Shown here one piece after another: positions 1-8,218 of a DNA stretch of 64,000 nucleotides. Each line of letters starts with the position of its first letter. Positions within the stretch are counted from its first letter, which is position 1. This stretch comes from Gammaproteobacteria bacterium. GTDB taxonomy: Bacteria; Pseudomonadota; Gammaproteobacteria; Burkholderiales; Thiobacillaceae. The notes beneath the pieces were generated by a model. It did not search any database. It worked only from the letters and a program-made list of their open reading frames with translations, and was not told the DNA's origin. The position numbers were made by a program, and so were the translations under genes. The stretch lies in contig JAHJNN010000011.1 in NCBI GenBank assembly GCA_018820765.1, forward strand, positions 1 to 64,000. The letters run 5' to 3'.

Positions 1-504
1 GATACGGAAGCGAAAGTTGCCGTCCGCATCCGCAACCGGTGCAGCATCGGCCCTGGCGGGTTCAGATTCGGGCGTGAGCGCCGGACTCGCCACGGCATCC
101 GTTGTCTCCGGAAGAATGCCTTGCGACAGCGCCTTCAGCCGCTGGCATACGCTTTCGACTGCGGCCTGGTCGACGCCGGAACCATGATGATGGCCGTCCA
201 TCAGCATGGTCAGAATGTCCTTGGACACCAGGAAGGCATCCACATGTTCGGGCGTCAGCGCCATTTCGCCCTTGCGGATGCGGTCGAGCAGCGACTCCAG
301 CATGTGGGTGACTTCGGTGATGTCGTTGAAGGCGAAGGTGGCGGCGCCGCCCTTGATGGAATGCGCGGCACGGAAGATCGCATTGAGATCCTCGCTGTCC
401 GGTGCGGACACGTCGATTGCCAGCAACAGCTTCTCCATTTCGGCAAGCAGTTCGTCCGCTTCGTCGAAAAACACCTGGTAGAACTGGCTCATGTCAATCG
501 TCAT
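1..504 (-). CDS. cheA: Chemotaxis histidine kinase CheA (N-terminal part, cut by window edge)
   Basis: Only the first 168 codons are inside the window; the frame is open at base 1. The ATG at 504 gives MTIDMSQFYQVFFDEADELL, which matches the start of E. coli-type CheA. The HPt phosphorylation site is in the AAHSIKGG motif, with His at residue 48, the classical position. After the HPt domain (about residues 1-130) comes an Ala/Pro/Asp-rich linker leading toward the P2 region. CheA passes phosphoryl groups to CheY in response to receptors. It lies 41 bases downstream of cheY on the same strand, so it belongs to the end of the flagellar/chemotaxis array. The kinase, dimerisation and CheW-like domains must lie left of the window. 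Confidence 0.93.
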   Translation of the reverse strand, partial: MTIDMSQFYQVFFDEADELLAEMEKLLLAIDVSAPDSEDLNAIFRAAHSIKGGAATFAFNDITEVTHMLESLLDRIRKGEMALTPEHVDAFLVSKDILTMLMDGHHHGSGVDQAAVESVCQRLKALSQGILPETTDAVASPALTPESEPARADAAPVADADGNFRFRI

Positions 505-545
505 CTTTGCACTCCGTCATTTGCGCGTTATTGGTATCCGCTTTT

Positions 546-911
546 TCAGCCAATCAGTTTTTTCACCACTTCGGTCAGTCGCGCCGGATCGAAGGGTTTC
601 ACCAGCCAGCCATTGGCGCCTGCCGCCCGACCCCGGGCTTTCATGTCGTCGCCTGACTCCGTGGTCAGCATCAATATCGGCACTTTCTGGTAATTCTTCA
701 TGCCGCGCAGCGCCTTGATCAGGCTCAGGCCATCCATGCCCGGCATGTTCTGGTCGGTCAGCACCAGGTCGACCTGGTGCTGCTTCGCCTTGCTCAGCGC
801 GTCCTGCCCGTCCACCGCCTCGATCACCCCGTAGCCCGCGGCCTTGAGGCTGAAGGACAGCATCTGACGCAATGATCCCGAGTCATCCACTGCCAATATC
901 GTTTTACTCAT
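546..911 (-). CDS. cheY: Chemotaxis response regulator CheY
   Basis: A 121-residue single receiver domain with no output domain. The acidic pair is D9/D10, the phospho-acceptor is D53 in DLVLTDQNMPGMDG, the switch threonine is T83 and the conserved lysine is K104 in VKPF, so all phosphotransfer residues are present. I chose the ATG giving MSKTILAVDDS; an upstream in-frame start five codons earlier is less likely. It sits between the CheZ-like gene and cheA. Phosphorylated CheY of this kind binds the flagellar motor switch. A CheY-like protein used only inside a kinase relay is the alternative, but the flagellar context favours the motor regulator. Confidence 0.92.
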   Translation of the reverse strand: MSKTILAVDDSGSLRQMLSFSLKAAGYGVIEAVDGQDALSKAKQHQVDLVLTDQNMPGMDGLSLIKALRGMKNYQKVPILMLTTESGDDMKARGRAAGANGWLVKPFDPARLTEVVKKLIG

Positions 912-962
912 TGTTGCTCCCGCCACGTTCGTTATCAGGCTATCGCCCGCGTACTTCCTGGT

Positions 963-1523
963 TCAAAAAAGTTCGATGTCGCCGCTTTCCATGTGGCGCT
1001 GATTCACGGTGCTGCGAACGACCCCCTCCAGCTCCGAAAAACGCAGCGCCACCCGATCGCTGACGCTGCCAAGCGCCACCAGCAGCGCCTCGGTCCCGCT
1101 TTCCGGCGGAACCGATCCGTTGACGTCGAGCGTGCCGAAGACGTCGCGCATTCCGGCCAGGTGCAGCGCCATGCGGCCGATCAGCTGGCTGGTCATGTCC
1201 TGGAACTGGAGGCCGGTCACCGCGGTGCCGATGTGCCGGTCGAGCTCGCCGCGCAAGGCCGCGAAGCGCGCCGCATGGCCGGATGCGGCGGGGCAGTCGG
1301 CCAGCAGGCCGTCCAGGACCTCCTGCTGCAGGTCGGCCACGCGATGGATCGCCATGAAACTCGCGCACAGCTTCTTGATGGCTTCGTCCAGCAGCACGTC
1401 CATCTGAACCAGATCGCGCTCGACTTCGGCAAGGTGCTGGTCGCCGTGCTCCGATGCGAGGGACAAGAGGCGCATCACCCGCATGCTCAACTCGTTGCTG
1501 GGCGACGTGTCCTTGGAACGCAT
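963..1523 (-). CDS. CheZ-like chemotaxis phosphatase candidate
   Basis: A 186-residue, mostly helical protein. Around residues 105-120 it has GLQFQDMTSQLIGRM, which resembles the CheZ active-site segment, where Asp and a Gln four residues later act on phospho-CheY; both are present here. The last residues, SGDIELF, form a short acidic/hydrophobic tail that could be a CheY-docking peptide, as the CheZ C-terminus is. The gene starts 7 bases after flgL and lies 51 bases before cheY, so it is in the motility operon. Similarity to E. coli CheZ outside the motif is not obvious by eye and the protein is shorter than the 214 residues of E. coli CheZ, so the function is an inference from motif and context. 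Confidence 0.65.
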   Translation of the reverse strand: MRSKDTSPSNELSMRVMRLLSLASEHGDQHLAEVERDLVQMDVLLDEAIKKLCASFMAIHRVADLQQEVLDGLLADCPAASGHAARFAALRGELDRHIGTAVTGLQFQDMTSQLIGRMALHLAGMRDVFGTLDVNGSVPPESGTEALLVALGSVSDRVALRFSELEGVVRSTVNQRHMESGDIELF

Positions 1524-1530
1524 GGCGTGC

Positions 1531-2448
1531 TTACAGGAAGTTGAACAAGGACAGGCCCGAGACTGCGACGAAGGAGCGCTGCGCGGCTTCGAGGGTAATC
1601 TGCTGCTGCGAGAGTTGCGTCAGCGCCTGGGTGTAATCGAGATCCTGCAAGTCCGACAGGATCTGGCTGTACTGGATATGGCGATCCTCGCCCGCATTGT
1701 CGAGCGCATCGAGTTCCTGCAGACGCGAGCCGACCGAGGCACGCACCGTCAGTACGTTGTCCAGGGCCAGGTCAAGATTGTTGTTGGCGGTTGCCAGTCC
1801 ATTGTTCAGCGCCGTGGTGGTTGCCGCATCGACCACGGGCGTCTGCAGCAGGGTGATGAGATCGTTCAGGGTGACGAAGATGTCCTGCCCGCCGCCCTGA
1901 AACACGGCCTGTCCGGTGCTGTTGGCCGCCATCTGCCGCGTCGCGTCGACCTGCATCAGCCGCTGCCCCTGGTCGCCCTGATACTGCACGGTGCCGGGCG
2001 TGGTCTCGGCAAACGGCGGCGTCGTGGTCTGATAACCGGAGAACTGGTAGTTGCCCATGGGATCGCGGCTGTTGGCCAACCCCAAAAGCTCTTCGAAGCG
2101 GCCGCGCAATTCGGTTGCCATGAAGCCGCGTTCGGTATCGCTCAAGGAACCGTTGCCGGCAGCAATGACGGTGGTCTTCACGTCCTGCAGCAGCGAGGTC
2201 ACGCTGGACAGGCTGCCCTCCTCCGAGGCCAGCGCGCTTTTGGCATGCTGGCGGTTGAGGCCGTACTGGGTGTTGAGCGACTGCGACTGGCTGACTTCGA
2301 GCGCACGCGCGGCGGCAACCGGATCGTCCGAGGGGATGAGGATGCGGCGGCCGGTGGATATCTGCTGTTGCGTCCTGGCCAGGCCGGACTGCAGGTCGCC
2401 GAGCCGGGCAGCGCCGGTTTCAAACAGGGTTTGGGTGCTGATGCGCAT
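1531..2448 (-). CDS. flgL: Flagellar hook-filament junction protein FlgL (HAP3)
   Basis: A 305-residue flagellin-like protein. The N-terminus MRISTQTLFETGAARLGDLQ and the segment QQISTGRRILIPSDDPVAAA are typical of FlgL. The C-terminus carries the helical region that packs against the N-terminal helix (ITLEAAQRSFVAVSGLSLFNFL region). FlgL forms the second junction layer between hook and filament and is exported by the flagellar type III system, consistent with the lack of a signal peptide. It follows flgK by 12 bases and precedes the CheZ-like gene by 7 bases. Length is as expected for the family. Confidence 0.95.
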   Translation of the reverse strand: MRISTQTLFETGAARLGDLQSGLARTQQQISTGRRILIPSDDPVAAARALEVSQSQSLNTQYGLNRQHAKSALASEEGSLSSVTSLLQDVKTTVIAAGNGSLSDTERGFMATELRGRFEELLGLANSRDPMGNYQFSGYQTTTPPFAETTPGTVQYQGDQGQRLMQVDATRQMAANSTGQAVFQGGGQDIFVTLNDLITLLQTPVVDAATTTALNNGLATANNNLDLALDNVLTVRASVGSRLQELDALDNAGEDRHIQYSQILSDLQDLDYTQALTQLSQQQITLEAAQRSFVAVSGLSLFNFL

Positions 2449-2460
2449 AGTGGTATCCCC

Positions 2461-4452
2461 TTACCGGCCAAGTGAGAGCAGCACGTCGAACATCTCGCTG
2501 GCAATCTGCATGACCTTGCCGGCCGCCTGGTAGGCTTGCTGGTAACGCAGCAGATTGGTCGCCTCTTCGTCGAGGTTGACGCCCGACTCGTTCTGCACCG
2601 ACAGCGTGGCTTCGGAGAGCAGCTTGCCGGCCGCGCTGCTGGTCACCTCGAGCTCACGGGTCTTGTTGCCGATCTGGCTGACGAACTGCGAATAGGCGCC
2701 CTGAAAATTGGCGGTGCCGTTGCCGAGGGTGTTGGCGGTCTGCAGGGCGCCGAGCAGCAGTGCGTTGCGGTTGTCGCCCACGCCGAACGGATTGGCGGCG
2801 ACGGTGAAACTGTCGCCGTCGGCAGGGGCGGTGCTCGTGGGACTGTTGAGGACGAAGCTGATGCCGCCGAAGCTGATGGTGGCGCCTTCGACATAAGGAA
2901 CGATGTCACCCGCAGCATAGGAAGTCGTGGTGGGAGGAGCACCCGTATCGGTCACCGTCACCGGGGTCGACAGGATGAACCCATCACCATTCACTGCGTC
3001 GACTTGGTAGGTGAACGTCACCGGTGCGGAAAGTGGCGTCGTGTAGCTGCTGTCGACCGTCGCGGCGCCGATGACAACATCACCGCCATTGGTGCCGGAT
3101 GCAGACGTGCCGACCGGGACGACCGGCAAGGCGCCCGCAGCGGCAATCAGCCGGGGATCGGTGATCGCCACGGCAATGCCGGAGGCGCCATTGACGGTCG
3201 GGCGGATCAGGAAGCTGTCGCCAGCCACTGCCGTGCCGGATGCCAGATTCAGCGTCATCCCTTCGACGGTCCGGGGAAAATCGGTATTGTCGAAGGTGTC
3301 GACAAGGGTGTTGTCGGACAGGCGGGTCAAAGTGTAGTCGGTGCCGTCATACTGCAAACGGTAATCGCTGGTGGTCAGCGCATTGGCATTGCCGATGCTG
3401 GCAGTCACGGCAGCCGTGCTGGTAATGTCATTGGCAGAACTCGCGGTCACCACCGGGGACGCGGCGGTAAAGAACGTCCCGCCGGCAACGCCGTTGAGAT
3501 CGACCCCGAGCCGGTGCTGCGCGTTGAAGGTGCTGGCGAGCCCGATGGCAACCCGTCCGAGGGCGTTCTGCGCCGGCTCCAGCGTCTCGCTGCGGAACTC
3601 GATCAGGCCGCCCAGCTTGCCGCCGGTGAGACCCGTCTCGCTCAGGCTCACGACACTGCCGTTGCTGGCCCGGTAGGCCACTTCGATTCGTTCGGGATTG
3701 GTGGCGGAAGCCTGGATGGTCAGCGCGGCGGGGGTCACGCCCACCACCAGCGGCTGGCCATTGCCGATGAACACGTTGTAGTTGCCGTCGCCCTGCTTGA
3801 CGACCGTCGCCCTGATCTCCTTGTTAAGGTCGAGAATCAGCTGGTCGCGCTGATCGAGGAGATCGTTGGGAGGCTGCCCGTCTGCCCGCTGGGCCTTGCT
3901 GACTGCATCGTTCAGTTTCGCAATCTGTTCCGCATAGGCGTTGATGACGCCGACGCTCGACTGGATCTGGCTGTTGACGCCCTGCTTCATTTCGTCGAGC
4001 CGCCCCGCCAGGCTTTGAAAGCGCGAGGCCAGCGACTCAGCCGACGACAGGGCAGCCTGGCGTGACGGCAGCGAGGCCGGGTTCGACGACAGTTCCTGAA
4101 CGCCGGCAAAGAAGTCCTGCAAGGCGGGCGACAGGCCGGACGTGGGATCGGCCAGCAGGTTGTCGATTTGCTTGATCTGGGTGTAATAGCTGTCGAGCCC
4201 GCTTTTCGCGGTCTGCGCGGACTGCACTTGAACGCCCAGATATTCGCTGTAGATGCGCTTGACCGTGGAGATCTCGGCGCCCTGCCCCATGAAACCAAAG
4301 CCGAAATTCTGCGCCTGGGCCGCGCCCTGCACCACCACCTGGCGGCTATAGCCCGGCGTCGCGGCGTTCGCGATATTGTGGCCGGTCGTGGCCAGTCCTA
4401 CTTGGGCGGCAACGAGGCCGCTCTGACCGATGCTGAGAATACTGGTTGCCAT
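2461..4452 (-). CDS. flgK: Flagellar hook-associated protein FlgK (HAP1)
   Basis: A 663-residue protein with the conserved N-terminal rod/hook motif GLVAAQVGLATTGHNIANAATPGYSRQ and a C-terminal segment with the expected SGVNLDEEATNLLRYQQAYQ motif. The central part (about residues 330-560) is Thr/Ala/Val-rich and less conserved, as in long FlgK proteins. FlgK forms the first hook-filament junction layer. The gene begins 90 bases after flgJ ends; that gap contains a candidate sigma-28 promoter, so flgK-flgL may be made late as well as from the main operon. There is no signal peptide, as expected for type III export. Confidence 0.95.
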   Translation of the reverse strand: MATSILSIGQSGLVAAQVGLATTGHNIANAATPGYSRQVVVQGAAQAQNFGFGFMGQGAEISTVKRIYSEYLGVQVQSAQTAKSGLDSYYTQIKQIDNLLADPTSGLSPALQDFFAGVQELSSNPASLPSRQAALSSAESLASRFQSLAGRLDEMKQGVNSQIQSSVGVINAYAEQIAKLNDAVSKAQRADGQPPNDLLDQRDQLILDLNKEIRATVVKQGDGNYNVFIGNGQPLVVGVTPAALTIQASATNPERIEVAYRASNGSVVSLSETGLTGGKLGGLIEFRSETLEPAQNALGRVAIGLASTFNAQHRLGVDLNGVAGGTFFTAASPVVTASSANDITSTAAVTASIGNANALTTSDYRLQYDGTDYTLTRLSDNTLVDTFDNTDFPRTVEGMTLNLASGTAVAGDSFLIRPTVNGASGIAVAITDPRLIAAAGALPVVPVGTSASGTNGGDVVIGAATVDSSYTTPLSAPVTFTYQVDAVNGDGFILSTPVTVTDTGAPPTTTSYAAGDIVPYVEGATISFGGISFVLNSPTSTAPADGDSFTVAANPFGVGDNRNALLLGALQTANTLGNGTANFQGAYSQFVSQIGNKTRELEVTSSAAGKLLSEATLSVQNESGVNLDEEATNLLRYQQAYQAAGKVMQIASEMFDVLLSLGR

Positions 4453-4505
4453 CTATCTGTGCACGGGTGGGTTTCTGAAAAGCGCTGTACGGTCGCTTAA
4501 TGGGT

Positions 4506-4532
4506 GAATCGGTCGCAGTTCCGGATACTTGA
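4506..4532 (-). promoter_or_regulatory. Candidate sigma-28 (FliA) promoter for flgK-flgL
   Basis: On the minus strand, TCAAGTAT, 11 bases, then ACCGATTC. Compared with the enterobacterial FliA consensus TAAAGTTT-N11-GCCGATAA this matches 6 of 8 and 5 of 8 positions with exact spacing. It lies about 54 bases upstream of the flgK ATG, close to the spacing of the much better FliA site before the second flgM (bases 31920-31946). flgK and flgL have a late promoter in enterics. It overlaps the 3' end of flgJ. The match is imperfect. Confidence 0.38.
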
Positions 4533-4542
4533 GCACGCCGGA

Positions 4543-5433
4543 TCAAGCCTGGTCGAACTGCCGGATGACGCTCATCAGCTTCTGGGCGTAATTCGGGTCG
4601 GTGGCATAGCCGGCCTGCTGCAGGCCCTGTGCAAAACCGGCTGCATCCTGCCCCCGCGCGATCACGTTCTGGTAGCGCGCGTTGTTCTGCAGCAGGCTGG
4701 CGTAGTCGCGGAAGGAATCGGCATAGGAGGCATAGGCGCGGAAGCGTTCCACCTGCTTCTGCGGCGTGCCGTTGACGTATTCGGTGGTGACGACGTCGAC
4801 GGTCGGGCCTTTCCAGCCGGCGCCGGCCTTGATGCCGAACAGGTTATGGCTGTTCCGGCCGTCGGCACCGCGGATTTCAGCCTTGCCCCAGCCGGTTTCC
4901 AGCGCCGCCTGCCCCAGCATGAAGCGGGCCGGAATGCCGGTGCTGGCGCTCGCCGCCTGGGCGTGCGGCAGCAGCTTCTGCACAAAGGCTTCGACATGGG
5001 TCAGCGCGTCCCCGGTGCGAACGGCAGCGGCCGCTGCGGGCTGCACCGGATCCGCGGGGTTCAGCGGCAGCCCCTGGGTTGCGCGCAGCGCATCCGGCAT
5101 GGCCTCAACGCCGTCGGCGGGGACGGCCAGCGTGCGCGAAAGCTGACGCACCATCACGTCGGCGAGCCCCACCCCCCGGGTGGCCATGCGCTGGGTCAGC
5201 TGCTGGTCGAGCATCGAGGTGTACATGCGGGTCTGTTCGCTGTCGAACATGCCGTCCTGCGGGCTGGCCTCGCGCATGCTTTTCATCAGCATGTTCATGA
5301 ACACCGCCTCGAACTGCTGCGCCGCCTGCTTCAGCGCCTCGGGCGAGGATTGTCTGGCGTCGAGCTTGAGTTGGTTGACGCCCTGGACGTCGAGGGCGAA
5401 CTTGGACGAGAGGTCGGCGCCGCCGATAGCCAT
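4543..5433 (-). CDS. flgJ: Flagellar rod assembly protein / peptidoglycan hydrolase FlgJ
   Basis: A 296-residue two-domain protein. The N-terminal rod-binding (scaffold) domain, about residues 1-110, contains QQFEAVFMNMLMKSMREASP. The C-terminal glucosaminidase domain (about 140-296) has QAALETGWGKAEI, with the catalytic Glu, and the NLFGIKAG motif. FlgJ opens the peptidoglycan layer for the growing rod and caps rod assembly in the periplasm. The start is the ATG at 5433, 2 bases after the flgI stop; the frame is open far upstream through flgI and flgH but that part is noise. Length equals that of fused beta/gammaproteobacterial FlgJ. Confidence 0.95.
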   Translation of the reverse strand: MAIGGADLSSKFALDVQGVNQLKLDARQSSPEALKQAAQQFEAVFMNMLMKSMREASPQDGMFDSEQTRMYTSMLDQQLTQRMATRGVGLADVMVRQLSRTLAVPADGVEAMPDALRATQGLPLNPADPVQPAAAAAVRTGDALTHVEAFVQKLLPHAQAASASTGIPARFMLGQAALETGWGKAEIRGADGRNSHNLFGIKAGAGWKGPTVDVVTTEYVNGTPQKQVERFRAYASYADSFRDYASLLQNNARYQNVIARGQDAAGFAQGLQQAGYATDPNYAQKLMSVIRQFDQA

Positions 5434-5435
5434 CG

Positions 5436-6533
5436 TTAAATCACCTCCAGCTCGGCGCGCAGCGCGCCCGATGCCTTCAGGGCCTGCAGGATGGCCAGCA
5501 AATCCTGCGGCGTGGCGCCGATGGAATTGAGCGCCTTCACCACGTCGGCAAGCGAGGCGCTGCCCCGGAGCAGCATGACTTCGCCCGGCTGCTGGCGGAT
5601 CTCGATCTGCGACTGCGCGGCGACAACCGTCTCCCCTTTTGAGAACGGCGCCGGCTGACTGATGACCGGTTCGGTGCTGATGACCACCGACAGGTTGCCG
5701 TGCGACACCGCGCTGGGATCGAGCATCACGGCCCGGTTCATCACCACCGAGCCGGTGCGCGCATTGATGATGACCTTGGCCATGGCCTGCGCCGGGCTGA
5801 TACCCAGGCCTTCGATCGTGCCCAGGAACGCAACCCGCTCGCTTTCGCCGACCGGCGTCTTCACCTGGATCACCCGGCCATTGAGCGCACGCGCCGTGCC
5901 TTGGCCGAAGCGCTCGTTCACCACGTCGACGACGCGGCTGGCGGTGGTGAAATCGCTCTGCCGCAGCTCGAGGTTGATGCTGCCGGTTTCGCCGAGCGCC
6001 GTGACGACGGTGCGCTCGACCGTGGCGCCGGCCGGGATGCGGCCCACGCCCAGATGGTTGATCTGGGTGGAACTGCCGTTGGCCGCTGCGCCGGCGCCGC
6101 TGACCACCAGGCTGCCCTGCGCCATGGCGTAGACCAGTCCGTCGGCGCCTTTCAGCGGCGTCATCACCAGGGTGCCGCCGCGCAGGCTCTTGGCGTTGCC
6201 GATCGACGACACCGTGACGTCGATGCCCTGCCCGGCCTGGGAAAACGGCGGCAGTTCGGCGGTCACCATTACCGCGGCGACGTTCTTCAGCTGCATGTTG
6301 GTGCCGGGCGGCAGGTTGACGCCCATCTGCGTCAGCATGTTGGTAATGCTCTGTACGGTGAACGGCGTCTGCGTGGTCTGGTCGCCGGTGCCGTCGAGGC
6401 CCACCACCAGGCCGTAGCCGATCAGCTGGTTGACGCGCACGCCCTGGATGGAGGCGATGTCCTTGATGCGTTCGGCATGCGCCGCGCCGCTCATCGCCAG
6501 CACGGCCAGTAGGAACAGACCTGGAATGTTCAT
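5436..6533 (-). CDS. flgI: Flagellar P-ring protein FlgI
   Basis: A 365-residue protein with a Sec signal peptide (MNIPGLFLLAVLAMSGAAHA, cleaved before ERIKD). The mature N-terminus IKDIASIQGVRVNQLIGYGL, followed by LVVGLDGTGDQT, is diagnostic of FlgI. FlgI forms the periplasmic P ring around the rod in the peptidoglycan layer, with FlgA as its chaperone; flgA lies divergently at 11979. It is packed between flgH and flgJ with 12-base and 2-base gaps. Length is standard. Confidence 0.96.
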   Translation of the reverse strand: MNIPGLFLLAVLAMSGAAHAERIKDIASIQGVRVNQLIGYGLVVGLDGTGDQTTQTPFTVQSITNMLTQMGVNLPPGTNMQLKNVAAVMVTAELPPFSQAGQGIDVTVSSIGNAKSLRGGTLVMTPLKGADGLVYAMAQGSLVVSGAGAAANGSSTQINHLGVGRIPAGATVERTVVTALGETGSINLELRQSDFTTASRVVDVVNERFGQGTARALNGRVIQVKTPVGESERVAFLGTIEGLGISPAQAMAKVIINARTGSVVMNRAVMLDPSAVSHGNLSVVISTEPVISQPAPFSKGETVVAAQSQIEIRQQPGEVMLLRGSASLADVVKALNSIGATPQDLLAILQALKASGALRAELEVI

Positions 6534-6545
6534 CGTGCCCAGCCT

Positions 6546-7274
6546 TTATAAAGGAATGAAACTCAGGAAAAAGCGCGCCATCCAGCTCATCACTTCGGCT
6601 TGATCGAACTTGGCGCTGGTGCGGTATTCGATGCGGGCATCGGCGACCTTGGCCGATGACACGGTATTGCCCGCCTGGATGGTGTCGGGCTGCACCACAC
6701 CCGACAGGCGGACGTATTCGGTGCCCTTGTCGAGGCCGATCTGCTTTTCGCCGGCGACCACCAGGTTGCCGTTGGGCAGCACCTCGATCACGGTGACGGT
6801 GACGCTGCCGCTGAAGGTGTTGCTGGAATTGAGCTTGGATTCGTCGTCGTACTCGGCCGAGGCCTCGGCACCCAGCGTCAGGCCCTGCAGCGTCTTGAGC
6901 GGGATGCCGGCGACCGTGCCGATCGAAGCGTCGACCGCGCTGGTCTTCGCCGCATTGGAGGACGCCTCCTTCCCGGCCTGGGTCTTCTCGTTGATGACGA
7001 TGGTCAGCACGTCGCCGACGTGGCGCGCGCGGCGGTCTTCGAACAGCGGACGGTAGGCGGCCGCCTGGTAGATAGCGCCGTTGGCCGGCGTCTGCACGGC
7101 CTGGGCCACGGGACGTGCGGTGGTGGGATGCTCGACGATGGACGACGGCGTGGTGCCGCAGCCCGCCAGCCCTCCCAAACCGGCCAGCAGGACGAATACG
7201 TGCGGCAGCTGGTGCGAAATTCGGGGCGAGGGCGCCCCTCCTGCAGGTCCGCGCCGTTGTAGGAGTCCCCGCAA
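6546..7274 (-). CDS. flgH: Flagellar L-ring lipoprotein FlgH (start uncertain)
   Basis: The mature part is clearly FlgH: after lipobox LAGC (Cys codon near 7160) come YRPLFEDRRARHVGDVLTIV, the DDESKLNSSNTFSGSVTVTV segment and the ending WMARFFLSFIPL. FlgH is the outer-membrane lipoprotein of the L ring. The start is a problem. There is no ATG; in-frame choices are a TTG at 7274 (used here, 242 residues), GTGs at 7322, 7385 and 7400, and a GTG at 7415 overlapping the flgG stop as GTGA. The TTG lies inside a dispersed repeat (7230-7330), and the hydrophobic signal segment begins only about 27 residues later. A CTG at 7208 (LPHVFVLLAG) would give the most normal lipoprotein signal peptide. Confidence 0.85.
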   Translation of the reverse strand: MRGLLQRRGPAGGAPSPRISHQLPHVFVLLAGLGGLAGCGTTPSSIVEHPTTARPVAQAVQTPANGAIYQAAAYRPLFEDRRARHVGDVLTIVINEKTQAGKEASSNAAKTSAVDASIGTVAGIPLKTLQGLTLGAEASAEYDDESKLNSSNTFSGSVTVTVIEVLPNGNLVVAGEKQIGLDKGTEYVRLSGVVQPDTIQAGNTVSSAKVADARIEYRTSAKFDQAEVMSWMARFFLSFIPL

Positions 7275-7330
7275 GGGGGAGGCCGCGGTTATAAAGCCGA
7301 CAAGTCGGCAACAACCACGCACGCCCGCCC
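7230..7330. repeat. Dispersed palindromic repeat, copy A (in flgG-flgH gap)
   Basis: Read on the minus strand, this stretch shares a core of about 65 bases with bases 27531-27600 (copy B), with only scattered differences. The core has an inner dyad GCCGAC-TT-GTCGGC (bases 7285-7318 with arms) flanked by GTGGTTGTT on one side, then a conserved CGGCCTCCCCCTTGCGG tail. Next to it is a second hairpin-like GC-rich unit related to the sequence at 27469-27491. No transposase is near. It behaves like a REP/BIME-type intergenic element. Here it covers the only room for the flgH start. Confidence 0.75.
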
Positions 7331-7411
7331 CCGGGCCGAATGCGGACGCCCGGGCAGCGCTGGCATGCGCGCCAGGGTGATCAGACACTAGAAGCGCATT
7401 CACGGCCCGTC

Positions 7412-8194
7412 TCACAGCTGGGTCAGGCGCTGCAGCATCTGGTCGGACGTCGAGATCGCCTTGCTGTTGATTTCGTAGGCGCGCTGAGTCTGGATCATGT
7501 TGACCAGTTCCTCCACCACGTTGACGTTCGAGGTTTCGACGTAGCCCTGGTTCAGGAGGCCGGCGCCGTTGCTGCCGGGCGCATTGGAACTCGGCGTGCC
7601 GGACGAGGCCGTTTCGCCGTACAGGTTCTCGCCCAGGCTCTGCAGGCCGGCCGGGTTGACGAACATCGCCAGCTGCAGGGTGCCGATGGTGACCGGGGTG
7701 GCCGATCCCGCCTGCTGCACCGACACTGTGCCGTCGCGCGCGATGGTCAGGGTCTGGGTGTCGGCCGGCACGGTGATGGCCGGCTGCACGGCATAGCCGC
7801 TGGCGGTGACCAGCTGGCCGTTGGCGTCGGTCTGCAGCGAGCCGTCACGGGTGTAGGACGTGGTGCCGTCCGGCATCAGCACCTGGAAGAATCCGTTGCC
7901 CTGGATCGCCACGTCCTTGGAATTGCCGGTCTGCTGCAGGTTGCCCTGGGTGAAGATGCGCTCGGTGGCCACCGGCTTCACCCCGGTGCCGATCTGCAGG
8001 CCGGACGGCAACTGGGTCTGCTCGGACGACTGCGCGCCGGGCTGGCGGATGGTCTGGTACAGCAGGTCCTCGAACACCGCACGCGCGCGCTTGAAGCCGC
8101 TGGTGCTGACGTTGGCGAGGTTGTTGGAAATCACGTCCATCTGCGTCTGCTGCGCATCCAGACCGGTTTTGGCAATCCACAGTGAACGAATCAT
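7412..8194 (-). CDS. flgG: Flagellar distal rod protein FlgG
   Basis: A 260-residue rod protein. The N-terminus [20 protein letters not shown] is followed by [21 protein letters not shown], the FlgG signature. The C-terminus has [20 protein letters not shown] and ends in LQRLTQL. FlgG forms the long distal rod through the peptidoglycan and outer-membrane rings. It starts 24 bases after flgF ends. Length and both terminal helices are complete. Its stop codon overlaps a possible GTG start for flgH. Confidence 0.96.
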   Translation of the reverse strand: MIRSLWIAKTGLDAQQTQMDVISNNLANVSTSGFKRARAVFEDLLYQTIRQPGAQSSEQTQLPSGLQIGTGVKPVATERIFTQGNLQQTGNSKDVAIQGNGFFQVLMPDGTTSYTRDGSLQTDANGQLVTASGYAVQPAITVPADTQTLTIARDGTVSVQQAGSATPVTIGTLQLAMFVNPAGLQSLGENLYGETASSGTPSSNAPGSNGAGLLNQGYVETSNVNVVEELVNMIQTQRAYEINSKAISTSDQMLQRLTQL

Positions 8195-8218
8195 GTCGGC
8201 TCCTTAAAATGTCGGGGG

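Noticed and set aside
4543-7314. Apparent 923-residue fusion of flgH/flgI sequence with flgJ
   Set aside because: The frame is open by chance through flgH and flgI; FlgJ starts at 5433 with normal length.
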